Below, one piece after another: positions 43,463 through 52,516 of a DNA stretch of 64,000 nt. Every line of letters begins with the position of its first letter. The first letter of the stretch is position 1. Made by a program: the position numbers and the translations under genes. This DNA is from Croceivirga sp. (GTDB lineage: Bacteria; Bacteroidota; Bacteroidia; Flavobacteriales; Flavobacteriaceae). Below the pieces are notes generated by a model that was given only the letters and a program-made list of their open reading frames with translations, made no database searches and was not told the origin of the DNA. The DNA is taken from contig JANQSA010000072.1 in NCBI GenBank assembly GCA_028284285.1, forward strand, positions 1 through 64,000. Reading direction: 5' to 3'.

Positions 43463-44797
43463 ATGGAAATACGTCTCCTCTTTGCGGTTATTGCAGGTAT
43501 TGCCCTGTTATTGTTCCTTATCCTTAAGCTCAGGATCAATGCCTTCATTGCCTTGTTAGTGGGAAGTATTTTAGTAGGGCTTATTGCCGGGCTGGATGCC
43601 ATGGCTATTGTAGATACCATTCAAAAAGGTATGGGGGATACCTTGGGTTTTGTTGCAACAGTGGTAGGGCTTGGCGCCATGTTTGGCGCTATTCTGGAAG
43701 CCTCTGGTGGTGCTAAGGCTATTGCTAACTTCATGATCTCAAGGTTTGGGATGAAACGCTCCCCCCTGGCAATGGTGATTTCCGGGTTTTTAATTGCCAT
43801 CCCGGTTTTCTTTGATGTAGCTTTCATCATTCTGGTCCCTATGATCTATGCCCTGCAACGAAAAACCGGAAAATCTCTTTTGCTTTACGGCATTCCCCTA
43901 TTAGCCGGACTGGCCATAACGCATGCTTTCATCCCTCCAACGCCAGGACCCATTGCAGTTGCAGATATTATTGGTGTGCCATTGGGCTGGGTAATCCTGA
44001 TAGGATGTATCGTTGGCGTACCTACTGCGATTGTCAGCGGACTCCTTTTTGGAAAATACATCGCGCAAAAAATTCACATCACCGCTCCGGAAGAGGCCGG
44101 AGAAGACACTGAGATTCAGTTACCGGGCTTCAACCTAACCCTGATCATTGTGGTGGTTCCTATCTTACTTATTGTAGGCAACACTCTCGCTAACAGTGGA
44201 ATACTCGGAATACAAAACAGGGCTTTGCTGGATGTAATTTCTTTATTGGGGCATCCATTTTCCGCATTGATCATTGCTAATTTTTTAGCATGGTATTTTT
44301 TGGGTATCCGGCGAGATTTTACGAAAACGGAACTTTTCAAAATTTCCACCAAGTCTTTAATGCCAGCGGGAACGATAATACTGCTCACCGGAGCAGGCGG
44401 AGTATTTAAACAGATGCTTACAAAAACCGGGGCCGGGGAGCTCTTAGCCACTACCTTAAGTGATATAGGATTCCCCATTTTGGCGTTCGGATTTATTAGC
44501 GCGGCTATAGTTCGTGTGGTACAAGGGTCCTCAACGGTTGCTATGATCACAGCGGCAGGATTGGTTTCCCCCTTATTGCTAAATACCCCTGTAAGCGATG
44601 CAAAACTCGCTTGTATGGTAATTGCCATTGCTTCAGGAGCAAGCATTTTCTCTCATGTTAATGATAGTGGATTCTGGTTGGTAGGGCAGTATTTGGGGCT
44701 ATCTGAAAAGGAAACCTTTAAATCCTGGACGGCAATGACAACTCTTCTGGCCTTTACAGGAATCCTTACCGCAGCCCTTATTTACAGCGTGCTTTAA
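43463..44797 (+). CDS. gntP: Gluconate:H+ symporter, GntP family
   Basis: A 444-residue inner-membrane permease with about 12-14 hydrophobic helices spread over its length. Family segments include FGAILEASGGAKAIANFMI (about 73), FIPPTPGPIAVADIIGVPLG (about 154-173; split: PPTPGPIAVAD), GAGGVFKQML (about 311) and the late QGSSTVAMITAAGLVSPLL (about 353) with HVNDSGFW. Gene order places it with gntK as a gluconate-use module at the end of the operon. Fructuronate or galactonate are alternative substrates in the family, but the GntK neighbour favours gluconate. Confidence 0.92.
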   Translation: MEIRLLFAVIAGIALLLFLILKLRINAFIALLVGSILVGLIAGLDAMAIVDTIQKGMGDTLGFVATVVGLGAMFGAILEASGGAKAIANFMISRFGMKRSPLAMVISGFLIAIPVFFDVAFIILVPMIYALQRKTGKSLLLYGIPLLAGLAITHAFIPPTPGPIAVADIIGVPLGWVILIGCIVGVPTAIVSGLLFGKYIAQKIHITAPEEAGEDTEIQLPGFNLTLIIVVVPILLIVGNTLANSGILGIQNRALLDVISLLGHPFSALIIANFLAWYFLGIRRDFTKTELFKISTKSLMPAGTIILLTGAGGVFKQMLTKTGAGELLATTLSDIGFPILAFGFISAAIVRVVQGSSTVAMITAAGLVSPLLLNTPVSDAKLACMVIAIASGASIFSHVNDSGFWLVGQYLGLSEKETFKSWTAMTTLLAFTGILTAALIYSVL

Positions 44798-44800
44798 AAT

Positions 44801-44831
44801 AAAAAACCGCTCCCCAAAAAAGTGAAGCGGT
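44801..44831 (-). terminator. Terminator of the rprXY unit
   Basis: On the minus strand ACCGCT (44831-44826), a loop of 14, AGCGGT (44811-44806), then TTTTTT. The T run is on the minus strand, so it serves the regulator gene ending at 44856. It starts 3 bases after the convergent gntP stop. Confidence 0.7.
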
Positions 44832-44855
44832 CCTATTTGTAAAATATCGTTTTAT

Positions 44856-45575
44856 TTAAATGGTTTCTCCTTCCGTTTTAACCACTAAACGAAAGCCTTC
44901 CCCATGGATGTTTAAGATCTCCACCAAATCATCCCGTTTTAAATATTTCCGTAGTTTGGCGATGTAAACATCCATACTTCTTGAAGTGAAGTAATTATCG
45001 TCTCTCCATATCTTGGTTAATGCCAATTCCCTGGGCATTAAATCATTTTCATGAAGGGCCAAAAGGCGTAATAATTCGTTTTCCTTGGGAGAAAGTTTTA
45101 TGGGCTCCTCATCCTTGTATTTCAGGAACCTCAATTTTGAATTCAAATGGAAATTCCCAACTTGAAATTCAAATTGTTTGCTGTCTGCCAAAGAATTAGA
45201 GACCTTTCGCTGAAGTATTGCTTTTAGTTTCATTAAAAGCACCTCAGAATCAAAAGGCTTATTTAAGTAATCATCAGCACCAGCCTTGTATCCCTTTAGA
45301 ACATCTTCCTTCATGGTTTTGGCCGTTAAGAAAATGATGGGCACGTTTTCATTTTTTTCACGGATTTCCTTAGCCAGCGTAAAACCATCTTTATACGGCA
45401 TCATAACATCTAAAATACAGACATCAAAATTGTCTTTTTTAAACTTTTCAAAGCCTTCCATTCCGTTTTTAGCCAGAACCACATCAAAATCGTTCATTTG
45501 GAGATAATCCTTTAGTACTATTCCAAAATTGGGATCGTCCTCCACTAATAATATTTTTTTATTCTCTGTTTCCAT
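44856..45575 (-). CDS. rprY: OmpR-type response regulator, RprY-like
   Basis: A 239-residue OmpR/PhoB-class regulator. The receiver (1-120) has the acidic pair in LVEDDPNFG, the acceptor Asp in DVCILDVMMPYKDGF (near residue 56) and Lys in DYLNKPFDSE (near 106). The C-terminal winged helix (about 135-233) has LSPKENELLRLLALHEND and RSMDVYIAKLRKYLKRDD. The sequence and the partner kinase match the RprX/RprY pair known from Bacteroides. It starts 5 bases after the kinase stop, so the two are cotranscribed kinase first. Confidence 0.93.
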   Translation of the reverse strand: METENKKILLVEDDPNFGIVLKDYLQMNDFDVVLAKNGMEGFEKFKKDNFDVCILDVMMPYKDGFTLAKEIREKNENVPIIFLTAKTMKEDVLKGYKAGADDYLNKPFDSEVLLMKLKAILQRKVSNSLADSKQFEFQVGNFHLNSKLRFLKYKDEEPIKLSPKENELLRLLALHENDLMPRELALTKIWRDDNYFTSRSMDVYIAKLRKYLKRDDLVEILNIHGEGFRLVVKTEGETI

Positions 45576-45580
45576 ACGTA

Positions 45581-47161
45581 TTAAATTAAAGGCAACTTTA
45601 TATAGAAAGTACTTCCTTTCCCTTTTTCACTTTCCACATAAACCTCACCCTGATGGTCGTCTATAATTTTTTTTACATAGGCCAATCCTAAACCATGACC
45701 TTTTACATTATGTATATTACCGGTATGTTCCCGGTAAAATTTTTCAAATATCCTCTTCTGGACCGCTTTGCTCATCCCCGCACCCTGGTCCTGAATTCTT
45801 ATGATGATATGATTTTTAGCCACTTCCGTGTACACATCAATTTTTGGAGATTCGGGGGAGTATTTCACTGCGTTGTCCAACATATTCACGATTACATTGG
45901 TAAAATGCATATCGTTTGCCAAAACCTCTGATCTTTCTGCATCCAAATGGGCATTCACATAGCCCCCTCTGTCCTGCACAATTAATTCCACGTGGGCGAT
46001 AGCATCCGTTATAATGTCGTGAACGTCTACTCTATCCTTACTGATGTCCAACTGGTTCTTCTCCAGCTTTGAAATCCTAAGCACATTCTCTACCTGCGCA
46101 TGCATCCTTTTGTTCTCATCCCGGATCATCCCCAAATAGCGTTGTAATTTATCCTTATCTCCGATTGATTTTGGGTTTCGGATCGCCTCTACAGCTAGAT
46201 TTATTGTAGCAATAGGAGTTTTGAACTCGTGCGTCATATTGTTAATGAAATCCGACTTAATCTCGGAAATCTGTTTCTGTTGGATAAGTTGATAAATAGC
46301 GCTTGAATACGCAACCACAATGACCAGTGTAAACAGCAAAGACAAAACAGCCATAGTCATGATGCTACTCAACAAGAATTTCTTTTTCTCCGGAAACGTG
46401 AGAAGTAAAGAGAAATTGGTTTGCCCTTCACTATCTCTGAATATTGGGGTTTTGTAAATAGTCCCTTTGTCAAACTTGAACCTTTTAGACTTTACTTTTG
46501 TAGGAAACCCCCGGCTATACACGCCATATTCATAGTTTATAGCTATGCCTTTGTGTTCCAATTCCCGATTAAGCAAAAGCTCCAGTTCCTGCCTGGATAC
46601 TCTTTTATGTATGGGTACGTTTTTGGCCGCTTCCCTAAAAACATCCTCATAAGCTGCTTTCTCTATTGAAGACAACCCCCCTATTTTTTCAACCTTTTGA
46701 ATAGGTGTAAGGGCGTAACGCTTACCATCTAACCCGAAATCTTCTTTGTAAATGGCGGTAGTACGTTTACTGGTGAAGTTTTTGATCGTAGTTGAATCAT
46801 CAAATACATCATTTTCAAAGAACATGGATGAAATGTCATAGCTTTCTTCCAAAATACCATGGGAATAAAACTTGATTTCATCGGAATTCAAATCCCGGTC
46901 GACATATAGTATGTTCTTAAGATGTGCGGATTTAGGTTTTTCTACACTATCCACCAGTTGGGCTAACCGATCCATATAGTCTTTTCGCTCCCTGGTTTCA
47001 ACCCGACCAGCTACATTGTCCAGAACACTTTCAACCGTATTTGAAAATTGCTCCTGCTTGTCCGCTACCGATTTTCGTATCCAATATACCTGAACAGAAA
47101 TAATCCCTACAAGCGAGAGACTCATTAAAATGACCAGTAGAACAAAACGTCTCTTGTTCAT
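45581..47161 (-). CDS. rprX: Sensor histidine kinase, RprX-like
   Basis: A 526-residue membrane kinase. Membrane helices at about 6-26 and 261-285 flank a periplasmic sensor domain of about 230 residues. The H-box is THEFKTPIATINLAVEAIRN (about 310-329, His311 region). HATPase motifs follow: NMLDNAVKYSP (N box), IRIQDQGAGM (G1) and GHGLGLAYVKKI (G2). The signal is unknown; in Bacteroides the pair affects envelope and redox-related genes. The gene is followed directly by its regulator. Confidence 0.93.
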   Translation of the reverse strand: MNKRRFVLLVILMSLSLVGIISVQVYWIRKSVADKQEQFSNTVESVLDNVAGRVETRERKDYMDRLAQLVDSVEKPKSAHLKNILYVDRDLNSDEIKFYSHGILEESYDISSMFFENDVFDDSTTIKNFTSKRTTAIYKEDFGLDGKRYALTPIQKVEKIGGLSSIEKAAYEDVFREAAKNVPIHKRVSRQELELLLNRELEHKGIAINYEYGVYSRGFPTKVKSKRFKFDKGTIYKTPIFRDSEGQTNFSLLLTFPEKKKFLLSSIMTMAVLSLLFTLVIVVAYSSAIYQLIQQKQISEIKSDFINNMTHEFKTPIATINLAVEAIRNPKSIGDKDKLQRYLGMIRDENKRMHAQVENVLRISKLEKNQLDISKDRVDVHDIITDAIAHVELIVQDRGGYVNAHLDAERSEVLANDMHFTNVIVNMLDNAVKYSPESPKIDVYTEVAKNHIIIRIQDQGAGMSKAVQKRIFEKFYREHTGNIHNVKGHGLGLAYVKKIIDDHQGEVYVESEKGKGSTFYIKLPLI

Positions 47162-47233
47162 TTATGTAAAATTAGAAATTTAACAATCAGCGACTTTGCC
47201 GTTTAACCAATCCTTAACAAAAATGTTAAAATT

Positions 47234-47824
47234 CTAGGTTTCCAGGGTCTGCGCCATTAATCGCTCATGAATTTGGAAAACTTTTTTAGAGGTAGTCATC
47301 ATGTCAATATTTTCAATCACAATATCCGCCAATTTAATTTTTTCAGTATCCGGAAGTTGATGCGCCATTCTTGCCAGGATCTTCGCTCTGGTTGTCCCAT
47401 CACGCGCTATAACCCTTTGAATGCGAAGTTCTACCGGTGCAGTAACTAGGAGCACCAGATCGTAGTTTTTCTGAATTCCGTTTTCAAAGATAAGTGCAGT
47501 TTCCTGGATAACATAGGGATATTCCTGGAGTGCCGACCATGCCGCAAAATGCTCCCGTACGGCAGGGTGAACTATCGCATTCAAGCGAACCAGAAGTCCT
47601 TTATCGCCAAAGACCTTTTGTGCAATGAAATTCCTGTTTACGTTTTTCCCTTCATACGCTTTATCCCCCAATAATGCTATAATTGCCTTTCTTACATCAT
47701 CTGATGTCGCCATAATGCGCTTGGCTTCATCATCCGAGTTGTATACCGGTGCACCAAGATCCTGGAACATTTTGGATACCGTGCTTTTTCCGCTTCCAAT
47801 TCCCCCGGTCAAGCCAACAATCAT
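47234..47824 (-). CDS. coaE: Dephospho-CoA kinase
   Basis: The last step of coenzyme A synthesis: phosphorylates the 3'-hydroxyl of dephospho-CoA. The 196 residues include the P-loop GLTGGIGSGKSTVSK (about 4-18), YNSDDEAKRIM (about 33), the IVHPAVREHF lid region and IQETALIFENG. The start overlaps the YbbR-like gene by 4 bases (ATGA type), so the glycosyltransferase, YbbR and coaE genes form one unit. The coaBC gene of the same pathway lies 6 kb upstream on the same strand. Confidence 0.96.
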   Translation of the reverse strand: MIVGLTGGIGSGKSTVSKMFQDLGAPVYNSDDEAKRIMATSDDVRKAIIALLGDKAYEGKNVNRNFIAQKVFGDKGLLVRLNAIVHPAVREHFAAWSALQEYPYVIQETALIFENGIQKNYDLVLLVTAPVELRIQRVIARDGTTRAKILARMAHQLPDTEKIKLADIVIENIDMMTTSKKVFQIHERLMAQTLET

Positions 47825-48792
47825 AATTTTTCCAATACAAATTCTACTTCATTCCGCAACAATCGTACCGAGAAAACGTCCCCGGGTTTGTTTCCGAGTT
47901 CTAAATAAAGGCGCTTACTTTCCCGATCTGTTAGCGCGTTATAGTCCACAAATACCTGAAAATCCTGTGGTTTTAATTCCTTTAAACGATCAATTCCCGC
48001 TTTACAAATCAGCTTTACCTCGTTGGGAAACACCCTAAGCCGATAGCCTTCCGGGGTATTTAAAGCGGCTATGTTTACGGAGAATTCTTTTTCCGAAAAC
48101 CGCACCACTTTTCCTGTTACTTCCACCACATTTTTTCCCACAACTACATTATTCAAGGAATCTATTGGTTCAATTTGGAGCGTTCTTGTAAAATCGTCAG
48201 AAATGGCATTCAATTCCAAATAGACCGTGGATAATCGTTGTATTTTGGCTATACTTTTTTTGGGGCCTTTAATCTCAATACTTTCCGGCTGTACCGCTAT
48301 ACCACTCTGCAACATATGGTTTTGCTCCAACTTTACATCTATATTAGGATACACCGGTACTTTTTTGCTACTCACTTTGTAGAGGTCCACAAAGTAAATA
48401 GGCTCCCCTAAGTCGAGCAGTGTTACACGATTGGGAAGTTGTTTTTCTATTTCATTTTTTAAGGTATTTGCCGTTAAAAAATAGCCCTGTTTATCTTCCA
48501 ATACTTTTGTTAAGTTCACCCTGATGGTCCTGGCATTTAGTGCATATCCCAAAAATTGGAAACCACTTGCCCTTACTTTTACTGAAATTGCATTTTTAAC
48601 GCCTGTATTTAACATCAGGGAATCCGGAAGATTGTAATACTCCAAATCGAAATTCGTCCGGGATTCATAGGTTTCAGAAAACTTGCTTATTGCCCAGGCC
48701 AAAAATGAACAAACCAGGAACAACAAGAACACTTTGCCTTTGCCTGTATTAATCTCTGTATATATTGTTTTAAGAATACTCACCGCTCTCAA
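47821..48792 (-). CDS. YbbR-like domain protein (CdaR-related)
   Basis: A 323-residue inner-membrane-anchored protein: one N-terminal membrane helix (VFLLFLVCSFLAWAI, about 20-34), then at least two YbbR-like beta-sandwich repeats exposed to the periplasm (for example IEIKGPKKSIAKIQRLSTV, about 156-174; VEVTGKVVRFSEKEFSV). In Firmicutes YbbR/CdaR regulates a diadenylate cyclase, but no cdaA gene is adjacent here. The start is uncertain: TTG 48792 overlaps the previous stop as TTGA, while GTG 48783 gives a more compact N-terminus beginning SILKTIYTEI. Confidence 0.82.
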   Translation of the reverse strand: MRAVSILKTIYTEINTGKGKVFLLFLVCSFLAWAISKFSETYESRTNFDLEYYNLPDSLMLNTGVKNAISVKVRASGFQFLGYALNARTIRVNLTKVLEDKQGYFLTANTLKNEIEKQLPNRVTLLDLGEPIYFVDLYKVSSKKVPVYPNIDVKLEQNHMLQSGIAVQPESIEIKGPKKSIAKIQRLSTVYLELNAISDDFTRTLQIEPIDSLNNVVVGKNVVEVTGKVVRFSEKEFSVNIAALNTPEGYRLRVFPNEVKLICKAGIDRLKELKPQDFQVFVDYNALTDRESKRLYLELGNKPGDVFSVRLLRNEVEFVLEKL

Positions 48793-49790
48793 AAAAACAA
48801 TTTTGGAAAAAGCTGTTCGGGTTGCTTTTTACTAAAGTTAATCAAGACAGAGGATTTCAAAAAACCATATCCATAATTAAAAAATTGCAGCGTGGTCGCA
48901 AATACGGATAAGAACGCTATTTTCAAGCTGCCGTTTTTTACAAGTGAATCAAGAAAAATAATGGCGAAATATGCCCCAAAAAACGCAAGGGGTATCCACC
49001 AACCCATTACGGCTAAAACAATGGCCATACATAGGGAAAGGCTAAAAACGACTGGAAACCAATACGTTATTTTTGCTGTTTTAGGGTGCCAGGAGTTTAA
49101 AATGGGACGTACCATACCAAATTTTCGCATCTGAACACCGAACTTTTTCCAGTTGATACGCCGCTTGTGAAAAACAGTGGCCCTGGGAAAAAACCGGGTG
49201 GGGTAACCCGCTTCCCAAATCCGAAATGTTAAATCCGGATCCTCCCCGGGATGAATATTACCAAAACCTCCTGTTTTTTCAAAAACCGTTTTGGAAATAC
49301 CCATGTTAAAGCTTCTGGGTTGAAATTTACCTACCGCCCATTTTTTGCCTCTAACTCCTCCTGTCGTCCAGATGGCAGTCATGGCGTAGTCAATTGCTTT
49401 CTGAAGATCAGTGAACGATTCATGTGCAGCATCTGCTCCTCCATAGCAGTGTACAAAATCTGAGGTTAGTTCACGGTTTACCTCGGACAAATAATTTGAT
49501 GGTAAAATACAGTCCGAGTCTAAAATGATGAAATAATTTCCCTGTGCCCTTTTCATTCCATAGTTCCGGGAATCCCCGGGGCCGGAATTTTCTTTTTTAT
49601 AGTACGAGATTCGTAAGTGCGTTGAAAACTTGGCTACTATTTCCTCAGCCTCAATGGTGGAACCGTCTTCTACGATCACCACTTCAAAATTTTCCTCGAA
49701 ATCCTGGCGCAAGATACTTTCCAATAATTCTTCTATTTCTTCGGGTCGGTTATAGACCGGAATAATGAATGAGAACTCTGGATGGAACAT
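48789..49790 (-). CDS. Family 2 glycosyltransferase, membrane-associated
   Basis: A 333-residue GT-A-fold glycosyltransferase. FSFIIPVYNRPEEIEELL (about 6-23) opens the nucleotide-sugar domain, VVIVEDGST (about 39) follows, and the metal-binding DSDCILPS (about 94) is the DxD-type motif. Acceptor-side motif GEDPDLTFRIWEAGY (about 182). C-terminal hydrophobic stretches (about 246-280) suggest membrane attachment. The donor and acceptor are unknown; it is probably involved in cell-envelope polysaccharide or lipid glycosylation. It is the first gene of the unit with the YbbR-like gene and coaE. Confidence 0.88.
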   Translation of the reverse strand: MFHPEFSFIIPVYNRPEEIEELLESILRQDFEENFEVVIVEDGSTIEAEEIVAKFSTHLRISYYKKENSGPGDSRNYGMKRAQGNYFIILDSDCILPSNYLSEVNRELTSDFVHCYGGADAAHESFTDLQKAIDYAMTAIWTTGGVRGKKWAVGKFQPRSFNMGISKTVFEKTGGFGNIHPGEDPDLTFRIWEAGYPTRFFPRATVFHKRRINWKKFGVQMRKFGMVRPILNSWHPKTAKITYWFPVVFSLSLCMAIVLAVMGWWIPLAFFGAYFAIIFLDSLVKNGSLKIAFLSVFATTLQFFNYGYGFLKSSVLINFSKKQPEQLFPKLFF

Positions 49791-49842
49791 TTTTGGAAAT
49801 AAGAAAGCCTTCTTATGGATGGCCTGTTAACCGCTATTCGAT

Positions 49843-50655
49843 TTATTTGTTAAATGCTGTAATCACTTCCTCGCTTACTCCGGTAGTTGAAAATCCACCG
49901 TCGTGAAACAGATTTTGCATAGTGACCTTACGCGTAAGGTCCGAAAAAAGTGCAACCGTGTAATTGGCACAATCTTCCGCAGTTGCATTTCCAAGCGGAG
50001 ACATCTTTTCAGCGTACGTAATGAAACCATCAAACCCTTTTACGCCTTGGCCCGCTGTGGTGGGTGTTGGGGACTGTGATATGGTATTGACCCTTACTTT
50101 TTTCTCTTTTCCGAAGAAGTAACCAAAGCTTCTGGCCACAGATTCCAGATAGGCTTTATTATCGGCCATATCGTTATAATCCGGAAAAGCACGTTGGGCG
50201 GCCATATAGGTAAGGGCTACTATGCTCCCCCATTCATTCATAGCATCCGCTTTGTATAGCGTTTGCAGTACCTTATGAAAAGATAGCGCGGAGACATCCC
50301 AACCCTTGGTAGTGAAATCATATTTTTCGTCTGTGTAATGCCGTCCCTTTCTAACATTTATGGACATCCCTATGGAATGCAGCACAAAATCCAGTTTTCC
50401 TCCCAAAATCTCCATAGACTGGGACACCAGGTTTTGCAAGTCTTCCTCGCTCGTTGCATCCGCAGGAATGATTTCCGCACTCGTTTTTTCGGCTAACTGT
50501 TTTATCTGCCCCATACGCATGGCGATTGGTGCATTGGTAAGCACAAATTCACCTCCTTCCTTGTGTACACGTTCCGCCGTTTTCCATGCAATGGAATGCT
50601 CATCCAAAGCGCCAAAAATAATTCCCTTTTTCCCTTCTAATAGGTTATAACTCAT
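49843..50655 (-). CDS. fabI: Enoyl-[acyl-carrier-protein] reductase (FabI)
   Basis: The last reductive step of each cycle of type II fatty-acid synthesis, using NADH. The 270-residue SDR-like protein has the FabI-type cofactor region KGIIFGALDEHSIAW (about 10-24) in place of the usual glycine motif, HSIGMSI near 93, and the Tyr-x6-Lys catalytic pattern in PDYNDMADNKAYLES (about 156-170). The substrate loop SQSPTPTTAGQGV (about 196) is the region targeted by triclosan in other species. It is transcribed alone. Confidence 0.95.
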   Translation of the reverse strand: MSYNLLEGKKGIIFGALDEHSIAWKTAERVHKEGGEFVLTNAPIAMRMGQIKQLAEKTSAEIIPADATSEEDLQNLVSQSMEILGGKLDFVLHSIGMSINVRKGRHYTDEKYDFTTKGWDVSALSFHKVLQTLYKADAMNEWGSIVALTYMAAQRAFPDYNDMADNKAYLESVARSFGYFFGKEKKVRVNTISQSPTPTTAGQGVKGFDGFITYAEKMSPLGNATAEDCANYTVALFSDLTRKVTMQNLFHDGGFSTTGVSEEVITAFNK

Positions 50656-50810
50656 GTCAAAAAGATTGTTGTCGTTTTATTCCGGGGTAAATATAGTCAA
50701 TTCAAAAATCGAATGTAGTAGTTAGTATGGGCTTTGCAAGCCACTAACAGATCCCGCTAAGAACTAATGTGAGCTAAATACGTTTAAAGGAATACTCAAA
50801 ACCGGTGTTC

Positions 50811-52469
50811 TTAGCTTTGCATTAACAAGGTTCTGGCATGGTTCTCCGCGGATTCTGAGTACGACTTCCCCCCCAGCATTTCCGCCAGCTCCGCAATCCT
50901 TTCCTCACCGGACAACAACTTCATCTGGCTACGAGTAGTATTTTGGAACTCTTCTTTAAACACCTTGAACTGCTGTTTTCCCTTGGAAGCCACCTGAGGT
51001 AAATGAGTGATGGAAAATATCTGCATATACTGCCCCATTTCCTTCATAATTTCTCCCATGGCATTAGAGATCTCCCCTGAAACTCCTGTGTCAATTTCGT
51101 CAAACATCAATGTAGGAAGTTGTTCATAAGAAGCCAATATAGCTTTAATGGCCAGCATTATACGCGATAATTCTCCACCTGAAGCCACTTTCTTCAACTC
51201 CCCGAAATCCGAACCCTTGTTCGCCGAAAACAGAAAAGTCAAATGGTCTTTCCCGGTATTGGTAAAAACTTTGGACGGATCAACTTCAATTTTAAAGGAT
51301 GCCGATGACATGCCCAGCACCCCCATTTTCTGCTTGAGCATATCTTTTAGTTCCGGGAGAATCTTTTTCCTGTTCCCGGATATCTCAGCACATAGCTTTT
51401 CCAATACCTCCCGCTGCCTTGCCAGAGCATTCTTTTTATCTTGAATTTCGGTATCAATATTTAAAGAAGCAGTTACCGTTTTAAGAAGCCTTTCTTTTAT
51501 GCCAATTAACCCGGTAACCTCGGTAACCTGATGTTTTTTGAATAGATTATGCAATAGCTGTAATTGACTATTGACCTCCTCTAACCTCCCGGGATCCGGC
51601 TCCACCGTTTCCTGCAATCCTTGAAATTCAACAGCAATATCGGATAATTCAATTACTGCGGATTGTACTCTTTGATCCAGGTCTGTAAACCTTTCCCCAA
51701 AAGCTGAAAGCTTTTGAGTAAGCTGTCGCAGTGTGGTAAGGTGGGTCAATAACCCCATTTGATCCTCATTGAACAACTGATGTACCTGTGCCAGCGATTC
51801 CAATAAGGTCTCTACATTATTCAGTTGTTCGTATTCCGTTTCCAGTGTCTCTACAATACCCTCTTTAAGCGGGGCTTTTTCCAGTTCCTCTAATAAAAAA
51901 GAATTATAGTCCAGTTCCTTGGCGGCTTCTGTCTTAAAATCCAGTAACTGCTGTAGCTCCCTTTCCAATTCCCGAAAAGCATCCAGGTTTTTACGATATT
52001 CCATGAGCGGAAGGCTATTTCCAGCCAAAGCATCCACCACTTTAAACTGAAAAGCATTTTCGGTAAGACGGAGCGTTTGATGTTGGGAATGGACATCTAC
52101 CAGCCTGGTCCCCAAGTTTGAGAGTATTTCAAGGGTAACAGGGGTATCGTTCACAAAAGCCCGCGATTTTCCGCTAGGTAAGATCTCTCTCCGCAAAATG
52201 GTATGTTGCTCATAATCCAGGTCGCGATCTTCAAAGAACTGTTCCAGGGCATACCCTTCAATAGAAAATCCTGCCTCCACGGTACACTTTCGTCCGCTGT
52301 CTTTCAGTGAGGAAAGATCCGCCCGCTTCCCTAATACCAGGGAAAACGCTCCCAACAAAATAGATTTCCCGGCTCCGGTTTCCCCGGTTATGGTAGTAAA
52401 CCCCTCCCCAAAGGTAACATTGAGGTCATCGATGAGGGCGTAATTCTTTATAGAAAGCTGCGTAAGCAA
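50811..52469 (-). CDS. recN: DNA repair protein RecN
   Basis: An SMC-like ATPase acting in double-strand break repair. There are 552 residues: N-terminal Walker A TGETGAGKSILLGAF (about 30-44), long coiled-coil arms (about 165-345), then the C-terminal signature VASGGELSRIMLAIKAI (about 420) and Walker B LPTLMFDEIDTGVSG (about 443). Initiation must be at TTG 52469: the protein then begins LTQLSIKNYALIDDLNV exactly where the family begins, and no in-frame ATG is available. A TAnnTTTG box is 20 bases upstream, so it can be expressed apart from porD. Confidence 0.96.
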   Translation of the reverse strand: MLTQLSIKNYALIDDLNVTFGEGFTTITGETGAGKSILLGAFSLVLGKRADLSSLKDSGRKCTVEAGFSIEGYALEQFFEDRDLDYEQHTILRREILPSGKSRAFVNDTPVTLEILSNLGTRLVDVHSQHQTLRLTENAFQFKVVDALAGNSLPLMEYRKNLDAFRELERELQQLLDFKTEAAKELDYNSFLLEELEKAPLKEGIVETLETEYEQLNNVETLLESLAQVHQLFNEDQMGLLTHLTTLRQLTQKLSAFGERFTDLDQRVQSAVIELSDIAVEFQGLQETVEPDPGRLEEVNSQLQLLHNLFKKHQVTEVTGLIGIKERLLKTVTASLNIDTEIQDKKNALARQREVLEKLCAEISGNRKKILPELKDMLKQKMGVLGMSSASFKIEVDPSKVFTNTGKDHLTFLFSANKGSDFGELKKVASGGELSRIMLAIKAILASYEQLPTLMFDEIDTGVSGEISNAMGEIMKEMGQYMQIFSITHLPQVASKGKQQFKVFKEEFQNTTRSQMKLLSGEERIAELAEMLGGKSYSESAENHARTLLMQS

Positions 52470-52489
52470 TGGTTATTCTTTTAGCATGG

Positions 52490-52497
52490 CAAAGATA
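52490..52497 (-). promoter_or_regulatory. -7 box of recN
   Basis: On the minus strand TATCTTTG, an exact TAnnTTTG match within the 47-base gap between porD and recN, 20 bases before the TTG start. No TTG lies at -33 spacing. No LexA-like operator was recognised. Confidence 0.45.
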
Positions 52498-52516
52498 ACC
52501 ATCTGTAGCATTAGTA

